Shown here piece by piece: positions 11,560 through 20,620 of a stretch of DNA of 64,000 nucleotides. Made by a program: the position numbers and the translations under genes. The stretch is from Nageia nagi. Lineage: Eukaryota; Pinophyta. Below the pieces are notes generated by a model. The model saw only the letters and a program-made list of their open reading frames with translations. It did not search any database and was not told the origin of the DNA. The DNA is taken from NCBI GenBank assembly GCA_050084985.1, contig JBITNC010000001.1, forward strand, positions 162,936,001-163,000,000, given 5' to 3'. The stretch's first letter is position 1. The number at the start of each line of letters is the position of its first letter.

Positions 11560-12268
11560 CTAACTCTCAGTTGGTTGATGCTACAGCTTACAGGTAATTA
11601 ATTGGTAGTCTTCTATATTTGACTATTTCTAGACCAGATATCACCTTTGTAGTGAATATGATGGCATGATTCATGGAGAAACCATATGTTGAGCACTTCA
11701 ATGTTGTTAAGCAAATCTTGAGGTATGTTACAGAGATGAAGGATCTTGCTCTCAAATATTCCAAATTGCCTTCATTTATTCTCTTAAAGTTCACTAATGT
11801 TGACTATGGGGGAGATAAAGATGATAAGAAGTCATCCTCTGCATATGTTTTTAGCATTTGTTCAAGTGTTATCTCTTGAGCTTCTAAGAAGTAACCTACT
11901 ATTTCTCTTTCCACCATAAAAGTTAAATACCGTGCCATGTCTTTTGCATCTCAAAAAGCTATTTGGATAAGGCATCTTCTGAAAGAAATTAAGTATGAGC
12001 AAGTTGGCTCATCTTTGATTTCTTTAGATAATCAATCGATTATTTATTTAGCTAAGAATTTTGTATTCCATCATAGAATAAAACATGTGAAAATCCTAGC
12101 CCATTTTATCAGGGAGAAGATTCTTGATGGTATCATACACCTGATGTATTGTCCATCAACCTTAAACTCCACTGACTTATTCACCAAGCCCTTTTTTGAA
12201 GCTCAATTTTGTAAGCTTAAGGATGCTATCGGGTTGGTGAAGTTACCCTCAAAGGGAAGTGAATTTTG
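11560..12268 (+). pseudogene. Copia RNase H remnant and end of pol
   Basis: The reading gives RPDITFVVNMMA, HFNVVKQILRYV (usual H...KRILRYL), DYGGDKDDKKSSSAYVF (usual DWAGD.DDRKSTSGYVF), YRAMSFASQKAIWIRHLL (usual YMA...A.EA.WL), DNQSIIYLAKN, and HIDI-like RIKHVKILAHFIREKI. It ends at a stop after KLPSKGSEF (12266-12268). Early stops interrupt it. Confidence 0.9.
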
Positions 12269-12269
12269 A

Positions 12270-12953
12270 ATTCTTATGTTGAATTCATATTTGTGATGAT
12301 AACTTCACCCTTAGGAGGATTTTATATTATATAGTGTTGATTTTGTTATACACCTTTGTGATAAGTTCGCTTTGCATGAGGAACTTGTATAAATTTTTAG
12401 AGCAAAAGATTGGTCAATCTAGCACTTTTTAGTTATCCATGTGTGAAAAACTTATATATTTTGACATTGTTTAGGTATCCATATAAGAGGAACTCGTATA
12501 TGCTTTTTGTTATGCTCTATTTTTAAAATGATAATCAACACATGTTTTGTATACAAGTGATTGAGTTTTGGCTTGGCATCTTCGTGATGACTTATAGTGC
12601 ATCATTGATTAGTTTATGATGGCATTTCTTTGATTCATCTATCCTTGTTGATATGCATATGTTGCATCTAACTGATCATGTTATTTGAGCTGCTTTTGAC
12701 TTACTTATTACTTCGATGTGCAAGCTCATGAAGACTCATCATGACTTCTAGTTACATAACTACTTTATGTACATTGAAACCAATTGTGATTAATGATCGT
12801 ATTATAAAACCATTTGTTAAAATAGTAAAGTAGTGAATCTCAAACTAAATCTTTCTTACTTCATAAATATGTAAAACATTTTCATCTTTAGTTGTATCTG
12901 TTTGGAAGAGAACTCTCTTTCTTCTTTTATTCGCTCTATCCCAATATTGCATT
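12270..12953 (+). other. 3' untranslated region of copia element 1
   Basis: Non-coding sequence lies between pol and the purine tract. It includes 'ttatccatgtgtgaaaaac' / 'gtatccatataagaggaac' motif pairs near 12434 and 12477. The equivalent motif is expanded into a minisatellite in the minus-strand relative at about 33600-34080. Confidence 0.6.
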
Positions 12954-12962
12954 AAGGGGAGG
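12954..12962 (+). other. Polypurine tract of copia element 1
   Basis: AAGGGGAGG ends exactly at the right LTR start. It is the expected plus-strand primer. Confidence 0.85.
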
Positions 12963-13465
12963 TGTTGGAATGTATAATGCATTATTGTAAATATTTTGTG
13001 ATAATCCTCTTTGTAAATTCATTAATACTTAAAGGTATCATTAAATATCTTAAGTATTTAAATGAATATGATAATGTAACTTATCCTACACTCCATGTCA
13101 TGAGCATGCCCTTTGGGTAAAAGGGAGTTACATATCATGCCTTTGTACATTGGGTAAAAAGGTGATCTAAAGAAGGATTTTGGCATATAAATAGAAAACT
13201 CCCTCTTTGTGATCATACACCAATTTGAGGAGTAAAGTTATGCTATAAGATAGTGTTTAGGAGATGAGATTAAGAGAATTGTAAGAGATTCATGTTTGTG
13301 AATGAAATGAGATCTAATTAGTGGATGTACTCTTAATTGAAGGAACCACTTAACATATTGAGTTATATTTGTGAGATTATCTTATTTGAGTAATTTAGAT
13401 GCGAGATTGAGTTTTCATGAGATCTTGGTAAGTAAGGGTTATTTATGTTATAGTTCAATCCTTCA
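12963..13465 (+). repeat. 3' LTR of copia element 1
   Basis: This 503-bp LTR has TG...CA ends and is the partner of 5051-5552. It is followed by the CATTT duplication at 13466-13470. Confidence 0.95.
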
Positions 13466-13519
13466 CATTTGAGTTTTGATTTCTTGGTTTTCATTGTTGT
13501 TACTATGTTTATCTTTTAA

Positions 13520-15180
13520 ATGTTTTAATTTTTTTCTATTTTTGTAGGATATTTATACAAATTCTTAACCCTAAATATTTCAAACCTTTAAACCTTAGAC
13601 CTTAATTATAACCCTCAAAACCTAACCCCTAACCCAAACCAAGACCCCTAACCCTTAAACCCTAACTATAACCCTTATACCTTAACCCCTAAATCCTAAC
13701 CCCAAACCCTAACCCTAATCTTAACCCCAAATCCTAAACCTAAGCCTTAACCCCTAACCCAAATACAAACCCATAACTCTTAAACCCTAACCTTTATCCT
13801 TAACCCTTAACCCAAACCTCTAACCCTAATTATAATCCTTAAAACCTAACCTCTAACCCAAACCCTTATACCCTAACTATATTCCTTAATCCTTAAACCC
13901 TAACCCGTAAACCCTAATTATAACCCTTAAAACCTAACCCTAACCCAAACCCTTAAACCCTAACTATAATCGTTAACCTTTAAACCCTAACCCCTATATG
14001 TAACCTTGAACCCAACCCCTAATTCCTAAATCGTAACTATAAACCTAACTACAACCGCAACCACTAATCCCTAATCCAAACCCTTATTATTTTAAAATTA
14101 AAATTTATAAATTATAATATATAAAATTTTAAAGTTTATAAAATTTATATTATTTTAAAATTAAAATTTTAAATTTATATATTATTTTAAAATTAAAAAT
14201 TATATTATTTAAAAAATTATAAGCCTAAAATTTATAACCATAACCCCAAACTCTAACCTCAAATCCTAATTTGTAACCCTTAGACACTAACTTCTAATCA
14301 TAACACTTAACCCTTAAACCCTAACTATAACCCTTGAATCTTAACCCCTAATTCCTAACCCCAAATCCTAACCCTAATCCTAACCCCAAACCTTAACCCA
14401 AACCCTTAACCCTAATTGTAACCCTTATTTAAGGTAACCCCTAAACTTTAACCCAAACTTTTAACCCTTAAACCCTAACCCCTTACCCTAACCTTTAAAC
14501 CTTAAACCCTAATTGTAATCCTTAAAATCCAACCCCTAACCCAAACCCTTAACACTAACTATAAGCTTTAACCTTTAAACCTTAACCTTTTATATCCTAA
14601 CCCTTAACACCTACCCCTAGCCCAAACCCATTTTTGTTTTACAATTTATACTATTTTAAAACTCTAACCTTAACTCCAAACTCTAACCTTTAAACCCTAA
14701 CCTCTAATTGTAACCCTTAAACCTTAATTGTAACCCTTAAAACCTAATCCTTATACCTTAATCTTTAACCCTTAAATTATGACCATAACTCTACACCATA
14801 ATCCCAAAACCCTAACCTTTTTCCTAAACCCCTAACCTCTATCACTTATAAAATTATAAATTATAATATATAAATTAAAAGTTTATAAAAATTGTATTAT
14901 TTTAAAAATAAATTTTATTAAATTCTAATAAAATTTATATATTATTCTAAAATTAAAAATTTATATTATTTAAATTATAAACCCAAAATTTGTAACCATA
15001 ATTTTAACCTTAAAATTTCTTACCATAACATCAACCATAAACGTACCCTTAATCATTACCTCAAACTCTAACCTTAACCGTGACCTTTAAGTTTTAAATT
15101 TTAATTTTAACCTTTAACCTTTCAAAAGGTAACCGCTAAACCCTAATCTTTAACCAAACCCAAAATATTCCCTAATAATT
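13520..15180. repeat. Degenerate interstitial telomere-like tract (CCCTAAA strand)
   Basis: About 1.6 kb is built from units such as CCCTAAACCCTAACC with many substitutions and length variants of the plant telomere repeat. Two AT-rich modules of about 150 bp that resemble each other (14086-14235 and 14843-14995; both contain ATATTATTTTAAAATTA-like strings) interrupt it about 757 bp apart. This suggests a higher-order unit of telomere-like sequence plus AT-rich spacer. It starts within about 100 bp of the end of copia element 1. Confidence 0.9.
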
Positions 15181-15236
15181 AAACCTTGTAAAATCATTGA
15201 AAATACAATAAAGTTTCTTCAAAAACATATTTATAT

Positions 15237-15520
15237 TTAAGAAAAGTATAATATTATCTTATTTTTTATATTTTCATAAAATCTATATGTAGTTTGCAAA
15301 ATGCATAAATAAGTACATATTTTAGAGATGTTGAATTTCAATTCATTGTATCCATAACATATATATTTGTTTAGCCATAATTGACGAAGTTGTAACACAG
15401 CGAATTCATCACATGAGATAGCAGAACTACAATATTCAAAGAAAAGCACCTTGAAACATCTGAAGTTGAAAAATATAGCTTTCATCTCGGCTAATGGGAA
15501 GCCATGGATAACCTGAACAT
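15237..15520 (-). CDS. Possible 3' exon of the TIR gene
   Basis: On minus, the fifth linker copy ends ..INVSIPQ at about 15553. A GTATTATTTT donor and a TTATGTTCAG acceptor then bracket a 34-bp gap, which is too short for a normal plant intron. After it the reading VHGFPLAEMKAIFFNF... stays open to 15237. The stretch FAVLQLRQLWLNKY vaguely resembles a leucine-rich repeat, and VHGFPLAEM sits where conifer TNL proteins usually have a P.GL.EK linker. No nucleotide-binding domain (P-loop, GLPL) is seen. It may be the frayed end of a once longer TNL gene. Confidence 0.25.
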
Positions 15521-15559
15521 AATAGGAAGTTTAAGAAAAATAATACTTGAGGAATAGAC

Positions 15560-16425
15560 ACATTGATTTGCTTAAGGAGTCGACAAATTACTTTCACAAT
15601 TTTGTCTTTGAAATGCACTCATTTTCAAATGCACTCATTTTCATTTTTGATTTCGTTGAGGAGGCAACAGATTGCTTCCACAACTTTGTCTCTGCAATCC
15701 ACTTCATTTTCATCTTTTTTGAAGAGCAATCCATTAATGCACTCATTTTCATTTTTGATTTCGTTAAAGAGGCAACAGATTGCTTCCACAACTTTGTCTC
15801 TGAAATCCACTTCATTTTCATCTTTTCTGAAGAGCAATCCATTAATGGAGCGAACTTCTTCTAGAGCATCTTCCCATTTACCTCTTTCATAATTGCTTAC
15901 ATCCAACTTTTGCCATTCTGGACTGTCTTTTGTGAGTCGAGACAGTTCCCTTGGGCTAATCATGAAAAATATGGGCAGCAGTTTGAGGTCGGCATTTTTG
16001 CCTGAATTCATGGCGCTAATAAAAGCTGAGAGTTTGAGCATTGGCCACTTTGAACGAATAAATTCCTTGGATAGAACCACAACTGCTATTTTGCATGTTT
16101 CCGCAGATTTAAACATAAGAACAGGAAACTTCTGGGCAAGTGGCAAGGCCTCGTCGAAAAAACAGGAAACATCTTCTCTCAACAGGTCTCGATAAAGCTG
16201 CCGAACGAAATTTTTCTTTTCATTTTTGATTTCCTTGAGAAGGCAACAGATTGCTTCCACAACTTTGTCTCTGAAATCCATTTCATTTTCATCTTTTCTG
16301 AAGAGCAATCCATTAATGCACTCATTTTCATTTTTGATTTCGTTGAGGAGGCAACAGATTGCTTCCACAACTTTGTCTCTGAAATCCACTTCATTTTCAT
16401 CTTTTCTGAAGAGCAATCCATTAAT
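15560..16425 (-). repeat. 108-bp linker minisatellite (five copies)
   Basis: A 36-codon unit encoding INGLLFRKDENEVDFRDK... occurs at 16425-16318, 16317-about 16215, 15846-15739 and 15738-15631. A diverged, frame-shifted fifth copy lies at about 15618-15553 (HFKDKIVKVICRLLKQ). The predicted peptide is a charged amphipathic helix. Confidence 0.85.
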
Positions 16426-16977
16426 GGAGCGAACTTCTTTTAGAGCATCTTCCCATTTACCTCTTTCGTAATTGCTTACATCCAACTTTTGCCATTCTGG
16501 ACTGTTTTTTGTGAGTCGAGACAGTTCCCTTGGGCTAATCATGAAAAATATGGGCAGCAGTTTGAGGTTGGCATTTTTGCCTGAATTCATGGCGCTAATA
16601 AAAGCTGAGAGTTCGAGCATTGGCCACTTTGAACGAATAAATTCCTTGGATAGAACCACAACTGCTATTTTGCATGTTTCCGCAGCTTTAAACATAAGAA
16701 CAGGAAACTTCTGGGCAAGTGGCAAGGCCTCGTCGAAGAAACAGGAAACATCTTCTCTCAACAGGTCTCGATAAAGCTGCCGAACGAAATTTTTCTGTTT
16801 CCCACTGTGACTGAGAAACACATCTTTATCTCCCTCGTAATCTTTTCTCCCTTGAACGGCACTGCCAACAAACTTCAATTTCAATATAATTTCCACGACC
16901 ATAGGGGACTTTGTGAACAACAAAATCGTGGATAAGATGACCAGCATTAATTTTGAAGGATATTCGTGTTCCATCAT
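15625..16977 (-). CDS. Membrane-anchored double-TIR protein (TIR-only immune receptor-like)
   Basis: This is a 450-residue uninterrupted frame. Residues about 10-33 are hydrophobic (LMLVILSTILLFTKSP...), a likely signal anchor. TIR domain 1 spans about 52-183 and starts DVFLSHSGKQ, the form common in conifer and moss TIR proteins; E122 in SKWPMLEL is the expected NADase catalytic glutamate. A 36-residue helical linker (INGLL...NENEC) follows twice (185-253). TIR domain 2 (256-376) is nearly identical to domain 1 but lacks the DVFLSHSG first strand and has K315 in place of the glutamate. Two more linker copies end the protein. A tandem duplication of 193 codons (579 bp) explains this: residues 63-255 repeat as 256-448. 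The start is the first ATG after an in-frame stop at 17010-17008. TIR proteins of this type act in plant immunity; an active enzyme is possible only through domain 1. No NB-ARC or clear LRR is attached. Confidence 0.75.
   Translation of the reverse strand: MMEHEYPSKLMLVILSTILLFTKSPMVVEIILKLKFVGSAVQGRKDYEGDKDVFLSHSGKQKNFVRQLYRDLLREDVSCFFDEALPLAQKFPVLMFKAAETCKIAVVVLSKEFIRSKWPMLELSAFISAMNSGKNANLKLLPIFFMISPRELSRLTKNSPEWQKLDVSNYERGKWEDALKEVRSINGLLFRKDENEVDFRDKVVEAICCLLNEIKNENECINGLLFRKDENEMDFRDKVVEAICCLLKEIKNEKKNFVRQLYRDLLREDVSCFFDEALPLAQKFPVLMFKSAETCKIAVVVLSKEFIRSKWPMLKLSAFISAMNSGKNADLKLLPIFFMISPRELSRLTKDSPEWQKLDVSNYERGKWEDALEEVRSINGLLFRKDENEVDFRDKVVEAICCLFNEIKNENECINGLLFKKDENEVDCRDKVVEAICCLLNEIKNENECI
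15634..16791 (-). repeat. 579-bp tandem duplication inside the TIR gene
   Basis: Unit A is 16791-16213 and unit B is 16212-15634 (minus order). By eye they differ at only a few percent of positions. Each contains a TIR domain and two 108-bp linker repeats. The duplication keeps the reading frame (193 codons). Confidence 0.9.
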
Positions 16978-17029
16978 TCCAACAGTGAAATTGAAAATAA
17001 ATCCATCTTACCAATGTATTGGAAACCTC

Positions 17030-17165
17030 CATTCTTCCCTAGCCAATTGGAAACGCCACCTAGCATACACGTTCAGATTGTTCTCCGCCCTCTTCGCTCT
17101 GCAAAGTGGGAGATGCTGACGATACATCCTTGAAAGTCGCCAGCCCATTCCTTTCATCGTCTTTT
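17030..17165 (-). CDS. Possible short upstream exon of the TIR locus
   Basis: Minus-strand sequence after an acceptor-like TTGTTGTAG (about 17167) reads MKGMGWRLSRMYRQHLPLC and stops after 29 codons. It is followed by a donor-like CATTG/GTAAGATGG near 17012. It may be a 5' leader exon with a short upstream ORF; I recognise no product. Confidence 0.2.
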
Positions 17166-17223
17166 ATCTACAACAATTCAAAAACATTTTAAACATTAAT
17201 TCGCATACCAATCCATAAGTAAA

Positions 17224-17454
17224 TTAGGGGTATTTTATCCCGTCCTCTTCGTTTGGAATCTCACTTCTGGATGAAAAGTGTTGAAACAGGGGAGCAGAGA
17301 TTAAACAAAGAACTATCAAGAAAACCACCACAGAAGTGCAGAGAATCCAAAATGCTTTTATATTATATTGAAAGTTGTTTACATTCAGCAGAGGACACAG
17401 AGCTTGAGCGACACATTGCTTCAAAATACTTGTTTCTCTACAGCCAAAACTCAT
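17224..17454 (-). CDS. Small single-span membrane ORF near the TIR gene, unknown
   Basis: This 76-residue frame on minus starts MSFGCRETSILKQC. It has a strong hydrophobic segment at about residues 34-55 (AFWILCTSVVVFLIVLCLIS) and ends in an acidic tail (NEEDGIKYP). An acceptor-like TTTTTAATGCAG lies about 10 bases before the ATG, which fits an internal exon downstream of the first exon at about 18039-18235. It lies on the same strand upstream of the TIR frame. Its 3' part is copied at about 44690-44765, but the copy lacks the start. It may be an exon of the TIR transcript or chance. Confidence 0.3.
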   Translation of the reverse strand: MSFGCRETSILKQCVAQALCPLLNVNNFQYNIKAFWILCTSVVVFLIVLCLISAPLFQHFSSRSEIPNEEDGIKYP

Positions 17455-18038
17455 ACATTAAGTTGCTGCATTAAAAAGACAAAAACGACATTCTTCCTAG
17501 GATGCCCTAGAATGTTCAAGAAACTTCTGAAATCCCTAGCTACTTCTACGAACTCCATAAATGCTCTCATCCCGTATATAATACTTTCAAATTTACAGCA
17601 GAATAATAGACATACGCTCATATTATAACTACAGAACATAAAATATAGCACATGCCCATGATTTATCGACTATGCGCTGTTCAAAAATGTGTATACAGTT
17701 GTGATTATTTTCAACAAGAAGTAGCACCGTACGGTTTCAAGCCAGAAAAAAGCGAAACGTATTAGTCTTGAACAACAGTGATGACCATTTTGGCCATAAA
17801 TCAATCTACTACTCATTTGCTACAATGTTTTTTTGTTCCCCCTAACCAATTTGTATTTTCAATCTGCCTAGTTCAAAACATTCAACACAGTACAATCCCA
17901 AATTCCCAATGGAATTGCTTTTGGGAGATCTAAATTAAAAGGCAAGCTTGCGAGCAGAAGAAGATGTAGTTTAGAAAGCATGCGGTCTTAAAAGGAGTTG
18001 TGAAAAATGGAGATTTAAAAGCGAAGCAGGAGACTCAC

Positions 18039-18235
18039 CTGAAAACCAATTTCAATTGGTATTAGCAGAGGAGGAAGCAGAAATGGGTCTGTGGCCTGAA
18101 ACCCTGTTGTATCTTTCTCGAAAGTGCAGATTCCAGCGTAAAGCGTCGTGGCCAATCAGTTCTGAAAAGGGAAGATATCATGGCAAAGGACAAAAGTCAC
18201 ATGAAAACCAATCCGATTGCTTCTGGCATTCAAGC
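18039..18235 (-). other. Probable first (5' UTR) exon of the TIR locus
   Basis: This minus-strand stretch lies about 30 bases downstream of a TATATAA box and ends at a canonical donor, CAG/GTGAGTCT (junction 18039/18038). It has no long ORF. A diverged copy of the exon and donor is at about 45000-45217, supporting it as a conserved gene part. Confidence 0.45.
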
Positions 18236-18262
18236 TTAGCGAAAGAGGAAGTCGAGGTGGAA

Positions 18263-18269
18263 TTATATA
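18263..18269 (-). promoter_or_regulatory. TATA box for the TIR locus
   Basis: TATATAA on minus lies about 30 bases before the presumed transcript start and GC-richer leader sequence. The second copy of this region at 45217 breaks within this motif. Confidence 0.5.
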
Positions 18270-18541
18270 CGGCTTGATTATCTTCCAAACGTTTCTAGAT
18301 TTTCGTCCGATGCCACCTGTACGAATGCAGAAGCCGTCGTTAACCACCTACTTTCATTATAAGTCTAATCAATCGAGCTTTACACAACACAAGCTTAATT
18401 ATCTTCCAAACGTTTCTAGAAAGTTAAATAAATTGTATACAGCTTGATTATCTTCCATACGTTTCTAGAAAGTGCGATTCTCGTCCGATGCCAACTGTAC
18501 GAATGCAGAAGCCGTCGTTAACCACCGACTTTCATTATAAA
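18266..18541. repeat. Direct repeat upstream of the TIR promoter
   Basis: The segment from 18266 ('tatacggcttgattatcttc', then the cgtccgatgcca and gccgtcgttaaccacc blocks, to about 18360) recurs at 18436-18541, about 170 bp away. It contains the GAAACGTTTGG-like motif (minus) three times (about 18290, 18410 and 18460). As it lies directly upstream of the TATA box on minus, it may be a duplicated promoter segment. Confidence 0.8.
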
Positions 18542-19230
18542 AACAGTAAATTTATTGATTGGTTTTTTCACATAGGAGTCCAAAAACTTGTTTTTAGTTA
18601 TTCTTGATATTAGTCATATGAGACACAAAAAAATCCTATGCTAATCAAACGAGCTTTACACAACACAAACTTGAGTATTGGTCAAATTACGATCATCCAG
18701 AGTCCAAAACTTTTACAAGGAAATACAAGTTAATGTTGCTATTTTTGACAGTAAAAGGATTAGACACGCTTACATCCAAGAATGACCCTAACCATCAATT
18801 TCAACTTCAGTAAAATTATCTTTCTTTTAAATGGGAACATAGTTGGGGATAACATCATCAGTAACAACTAAGATGATGAAAAACCATTTCTTTCCACCCC
18901 ACTTACACATATAATACATATAATCAAAATGGGCTCTTAAAGCCTACCTAAAAACTTCAGTCACGTTCCACTTGTTATTATTTCTAAAATACACACTCTT
19001 GAAGAAGAATTGAAGTTAACCTCTTCTCTTACACTTGATGGGACACTTTATACTTTGAACTTCAACTAGCTTTGAGCACTCTTCAATTTGCAGCTTGGTG
19101 GACTCCTTTGACCTCGAGGAAATTCATCTTCTCTTACGACACTTAACCTACAAAGTCACTTCTTACTCATCCAGAGGTAGATAAGTGTGTGAGGTTAAGC
19201 CTCCTCTAGGACTCAAGGATTCAAAAGAAG
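18542..19230. other. Intergenic, no recognised gene
   Basis: I see no open frame with a domain, no repeat family member and no splice-supported exon. Confidence 0.4.
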
Positions 19231-19237
19231 ACTGATC

Positions 19238-19322
19238 AATAACAAGGGGGGAGTGGGGGGAGAGGGGGTAAGAGAAGGGGGAGTAGAGTAAATTGAGGGA
19301 GAGGAAGGGGATGAAGGAAGTG
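19238..19322 (+). repeat. Purine (G/A)-rich tract
   Basis: About 80 bases are almost purely G and A, with several GGGG runs (gggggg, gagaggggg, gaagggggag). It could form G-quadruplex or triplex structures. The neighbouring ORFs on both strands are composition artefacts. Confidence 0.7.
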
Positions 19323-19559
19323 GAGACTAAATCGGGGAGGCATGTGTATGATATAGAGGTGGAGAATCTAGATGAAATTATTAGAAGTGGAGTAGCCATT
19401 GTAGCCCCTCTTCACACAAAATTAATCAAAAATTTAATAAACCCTTGGTGGACATGTATGCAACCTCTATTCCTCCTAATGTAGATGTCGAGGGAGTGAA
19501 ATAGAAAATAGGGAAAGTTAACTTTGAATCTACCTCTCAAGTGATATAACAAAATGAAG

Positions 19560-20330
19560 TAATAACCATAGATTTCCATGTATCAACACTCTAAGGTGAA
19601 AATTTTGATAAGCAACTTTGTAACCTCATCTCAGGGATAAGAAATCGAATCAATCAAGTAGGAAGGTATCCTTCTGCTTAAAATTAGCCCACCATGGTAC
19701 ATAAAGGTATGCATATCATTTTAGAATCGTCTACATCTCCTAATAGTACTTAAGCCCAAATTTTTGCATCCCTGTAGTAGCCTCAATGAGCTCAGCATTG
19801 ATAGTAAATTAGATTTCATCTACAATCACCCTACCTTCATCCTATAACTTTGTAACTTGGCAAGACCATTCTAGATTATAACCTTCCAAAGCATCAATGA
19901 ACCCCCTAAGTCTACCATTACATAGAATACAATGAACAATCAGGTCTTCTCTAAAATATATCATCAATTTTTTAGGCTCGAACCTCTTTTGATCAATCAT
20001 TATGCATGTAGAAAGTTAAATTGGATGAATAGGATGGAAAGTTGCCATCCTCATAGTAAATAATCTCTTCCACCTTTCAAATCCAATCAAGATCATCCAT
20101 GTAATTGTTCAATTAATGATGCAAAACACTTCAATATGTGTCAGAACTATGAAGACTTTATGAGGCATAACATCCCACATGTCATCCCTTTCAAGTAAAA
20201 TATCAAGATTGATCCCCATGTGAGACCATAGTTGACCCAACCTACCTATTGTATTTTGAATGCTTTGTTTATGAGAAGAAAATAATATATTTTGAAAGCT
20301 GCACTTTAACATAAAAGTAATAAAGAAGAA
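19560..20330 (-). pseudogene. Decayed retroelement-like coding remnant (weak)
   Basis: Read on minus, several pieces in shifting frames resemble plant gag-like proteins found with gypsy elements: GFERWKRLFTMRMATFHP, GFIDALEGYNLEWSCQVTKL and GRVIVDEI-stop-FTINAELIEATTG. Stops are frequent. It is antisense to the integrase fragment that follows, so it is probably a different element. The assignment is from loose similarity only. Confidence 0.3.
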
Positions 20331-20340
20331 AATAGTAATT

Positions 20341-20620
20341 ATGGTAGTAGTGGACCTAATTACCAAATATGCTCAATTTTGTGTGTTCTCTCACTCATTC
20401 ATAATGAACATCGTAGATACAACTTTCATGAAAATTATTGATAAACTACATCGAAATCCAAAAATAGTCGTAAGTAATCATGATCATATTTTGACTAGTA
20501 TTTTTTTAAATGACCTTTTATCTTGTATGGGTATTTAACTAGATAGGAGCTCTTCCTATCATCCTCATACACATAGGTAGACTGAGGCAATCAATAAACT
20601 TTTGAAAGGATATTGTTGAC
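20341..20620 (+). pseudogene. Ty3/gypsy integrase core fragment
   Basis: The frame MVVVDLITKYAQFCVFSHSF matches the integrase start of catalytic motif 1 (usual VVVDRLTKYAHF). VVSNHDHILTSIF matches motif 2 (usual VSDRDPIFTS) with the catalytic Asp changed to Asn. SSSYHPHTHRQTEAINKLLKGY carries the glutamate of motif 3 (usual SSYHPQTDGQTE). A stop at about 20538 and the loss of the N- and C-terminal domains make it a relic. It shows that a chromovirus-like gypsy element once inserted here. Confidence 0.88.

Larger units (their letters stand above)
5051..13465 (+). mobile_element. Ty1/copia LTR retrotransposon 1 (complete, decayed)
   Basis: This 8.4-kb element has two LTRs of about 502 bp, both starting TGTTGGAATG and ending CAATCCTTCA. 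It has a tRNA-iMet-type primer site after the left LTR, a purine tract before the right LTR and a perfect 5-bp CATTT target duplication. The domain order is gag, protease, integrase, reverse transcriptase, RNase H, which is the copia order. All frames carry stops and shifts, so the element is not autonomous. By eye the LTRs differ at somewhat under 10% of sites, mostly C/T and G/A changes, so the insertion is not recent. A relative with the same leader and coding order lies on minus at 33188-41405. Confidence 0.95.

Noticed and set aside
15547-16774. Several plus-strand open frames of 80-110 codons opposite the TIR gene
   Set aside because: They repeat with the same 579-bp and 108-bp periods as the TIR gene on minus, and are antisense shadows of it.
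19163-19484. Two overlapping frames on opposite strands near the purine tract
   Set aside because: Composition artefacts of the G/A-rich tract; no known motif.
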